Positions 63,105 to 64,000 of a DNA stretch of 64,000 bases are shown piece by piece. The position numbers and the translations under genes were made by a program. The stretch is taken from NCBI RefSeq assembly GCF_039537005.1, contig NZ_BAAAZR010000001.1:124001-188000 (forward strand). Reading direction: 5' to 3'. Within the stretch, counting starts at the first letter, position 1, and every line of letters starts with the position of its first letter. Below the pieces are notes generated by a model. The model saw nothing but the letters and a program-made list of their open reading frames with translations, did not search any database and was not told where the DNA came from. The DNA is from Sphaerisporangium flaviroseum (lineage in GTDB: Bacteria > Actinomycetota > Actinomycetes > Streptosporangiales > Streptosporangiaceae).

Positions 63105-64000
63105 TCATGAGAGGGTGCTGGCGAATATCAGGGTGCCATACCGCCGGACCACTCCCACCCCCCCGGGTAGCTCCACCATCCGCTGGCCGCGCCACTCGGT
63201 GATCAGGCGGTCGACCTGCTCGATGTGAACGGCCGCCAGCGCCGACGCGTTGGCGCCCGCCGCGAGCGCGGCCCGCTGGATCACCCGCCGCCGCACCGCG
63301 GCGGGCAGGTCGCGGAGCGCCGTGACCGTCAACTCGACCCCGAGGCCCCTGGACCCGGCGTAGACCTCGTCGGCCCAGTCGTCGAGAGCGTCGGCGTCGT
63401 CCCTGCACAGGGCGGCCGTACGGGCGAGCGCCTCCGTGACGCCCGGCCCCAGCGCCTGTTCGAGCACCGGAAGGACGTCGTGCCTGACGCGCACCCGGGC
63501 GTACATGGAGTCGATGTTGTGCGGGTCGTCCCAGGGCACCAGGCCGAGCGCCTCACACGCGGCCCTGGCCGTCTCGCGGCCGACGCCGAGAAGCGGGCGC
63601 CGGTAGAGCCCCGAGGTCGCCGGCATCCCGGACAGGGAGCGGGTGCCGCTTCCCCGGGCCAGCCGCAGCAGCACGGTCTCGGCCTGGTCGTCGCGCGTGT
63701 GCCCCAGGAGGACGGCCGTCGCGCCGGACCGCTTAGCGGCGAGCGAGAGCGCTTCGTACCTGGCGTCACGGGCGGCGGCCTCCGGACCTCCGGCCTTCCC
63801 GACCGTGACCGTGACGGCCTCGGCGGGCGCGAGGCCCAGCTTCGCCGCCAGGCGCACGACCTCCTGGGCGCGCTCGTAGGAGCCCTGCTGCAGGCCGTGG
63901 TCGACGGTGAGGAGCCCCGCGCGCAGCCCCTGGCGGGGGGCGACGAACCCGAGGCAGGCGGCGAGCGCCAGCGAGTCGCTCCCGCCGCTGCAGGCGGCGA
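63105..64000 (-). CDS. tilS: tRNA(Ile)-lysidine synthase, C-terminal part (5' end off the window)
   Basis: The open frame covers about 298 residues and runs off the window edge at its 5' end. It has the PP-loop ATP motif CSGGSDSLALAA near the edge, then HTRDDQAETVLLRLARGSGT and a substrate-binding C-terminal helical domain. It makes lysidine at the wobble position of tRNA-Ile. Its stop is 13 nt before the hpt start. Confidence 0.95.
   Translation of the reverse strand, partial: AACSGGSDSLALAACLGFVAPRQGLRAGLLTVDHGLQQGSYERAQEVVRLAAKLGLAPAEAVTVTVGKAGGPEAAARDARYEALSLAAKRSGATAVLLGHTRDDQAETVLLRLARGSGTRSLSGMPATSGLYRRPLLGVGRETARAACEALGLVPWDDPHNIDSMYARVRVRHDVLPVLEQALGPGVTEALARTAALCRDDADALDDWADEVYAGSRGLGVELTVTALRDLPAAVRRRVIQRAALAAGANASALAAVHIEQVDRLITEWRGQRMVELPGGVGVVRRYGTLIFASTLS

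Overview
The window is high-GC actinobacterial chromosome. Evidence is strong third-position GC bias, many GTG and TTG starts, Lsr2, ClpC, DisA, a DivIVA/Scy-like coiled-coil protein, a SAM-IV riboswitch, and the ftsH-folE-folP-folB-folK ... panC-nadB-nadC-coaX ... lsr2-clpC gene order typical of filamentous actinomycetes. A Streptosporangiales genus (Nonomuraea, Streptosporangium, Sphaerisporangium or relatives) is an inference from overall character, not a proven assignment. I see no rRNA, tRNA, insertion sequence, prophage or CRISPR.

Region 1 (1-14203) is a choline/glycine-betaine island. It holds an osmolyte ABC importer (binding lipoprotein, double permease, ATPase), a GMC choline-dehydrogenase-like flavoprotein, a Rieske oxygenase with its own ferredoxin, a dimethylglycine-dehydrogenase-like FAD/GcvT protein, and heterotetrameric sarcosine oxidase (soxB, soxD, start of soxA). 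These can be ordered as uptake, choline to betaine, then three successive N-demethylations to glycine. Two paralogous IclR regulators lie inside the island. A dyad GTTGCG-N5-CGCA(A/C)C occurs upstream of at least three of its transcription units and is a candidate shared operator.

Region 2 (14372-28241) is mixed: VanZ-like protein, GntR/UTRA regulator, coiled-coil polarity protein, gamma carbonic anhydrase, CsoR, a glycosyltransferase with an unrecognised partner, a large membrane Fe-S reductase with a TetR nearby, two methyltransferases and a TIM-barrel isomerase-like protein.

Region 3 (28269-43854) covers redox, genome maintenance and proteostasis: MerR plus thioredoxin, RadA, DisA (c-di-AMP synthase), MutY, an EboE-like orphan, ClpC, Lsr2, two RDD membrane proteins (one with a very long Q/Y/G-rich tail), and an NlpC/P60 hydrolase under a ydaO-type c-di-AMP riboswitch. 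The maker of c-di-AMP and an RNA that should read it lie about 12 kb apart.

Region 4 (43957-64000) is cofactor metabolism and respiration: coaX, a NadB-NadC fusion reading frame, panC, a DUF2520 protein, a MidA-like methyltransferase, P450, TerC, a SAM-IV riboswitch with a class V aminotransferase, a NuoD-like protein, DUF3180, folK-folB, an NTF2-like protein, folP, folE, ftsH, hpt and partial tilS.

A recurring oddity is a set of five tandem repeats (77, 68, 31, 30 and 30 bp periods) lying at or just past the 3' ends of five unrelated genes. In three of them the repeat unit includes the stop codon.
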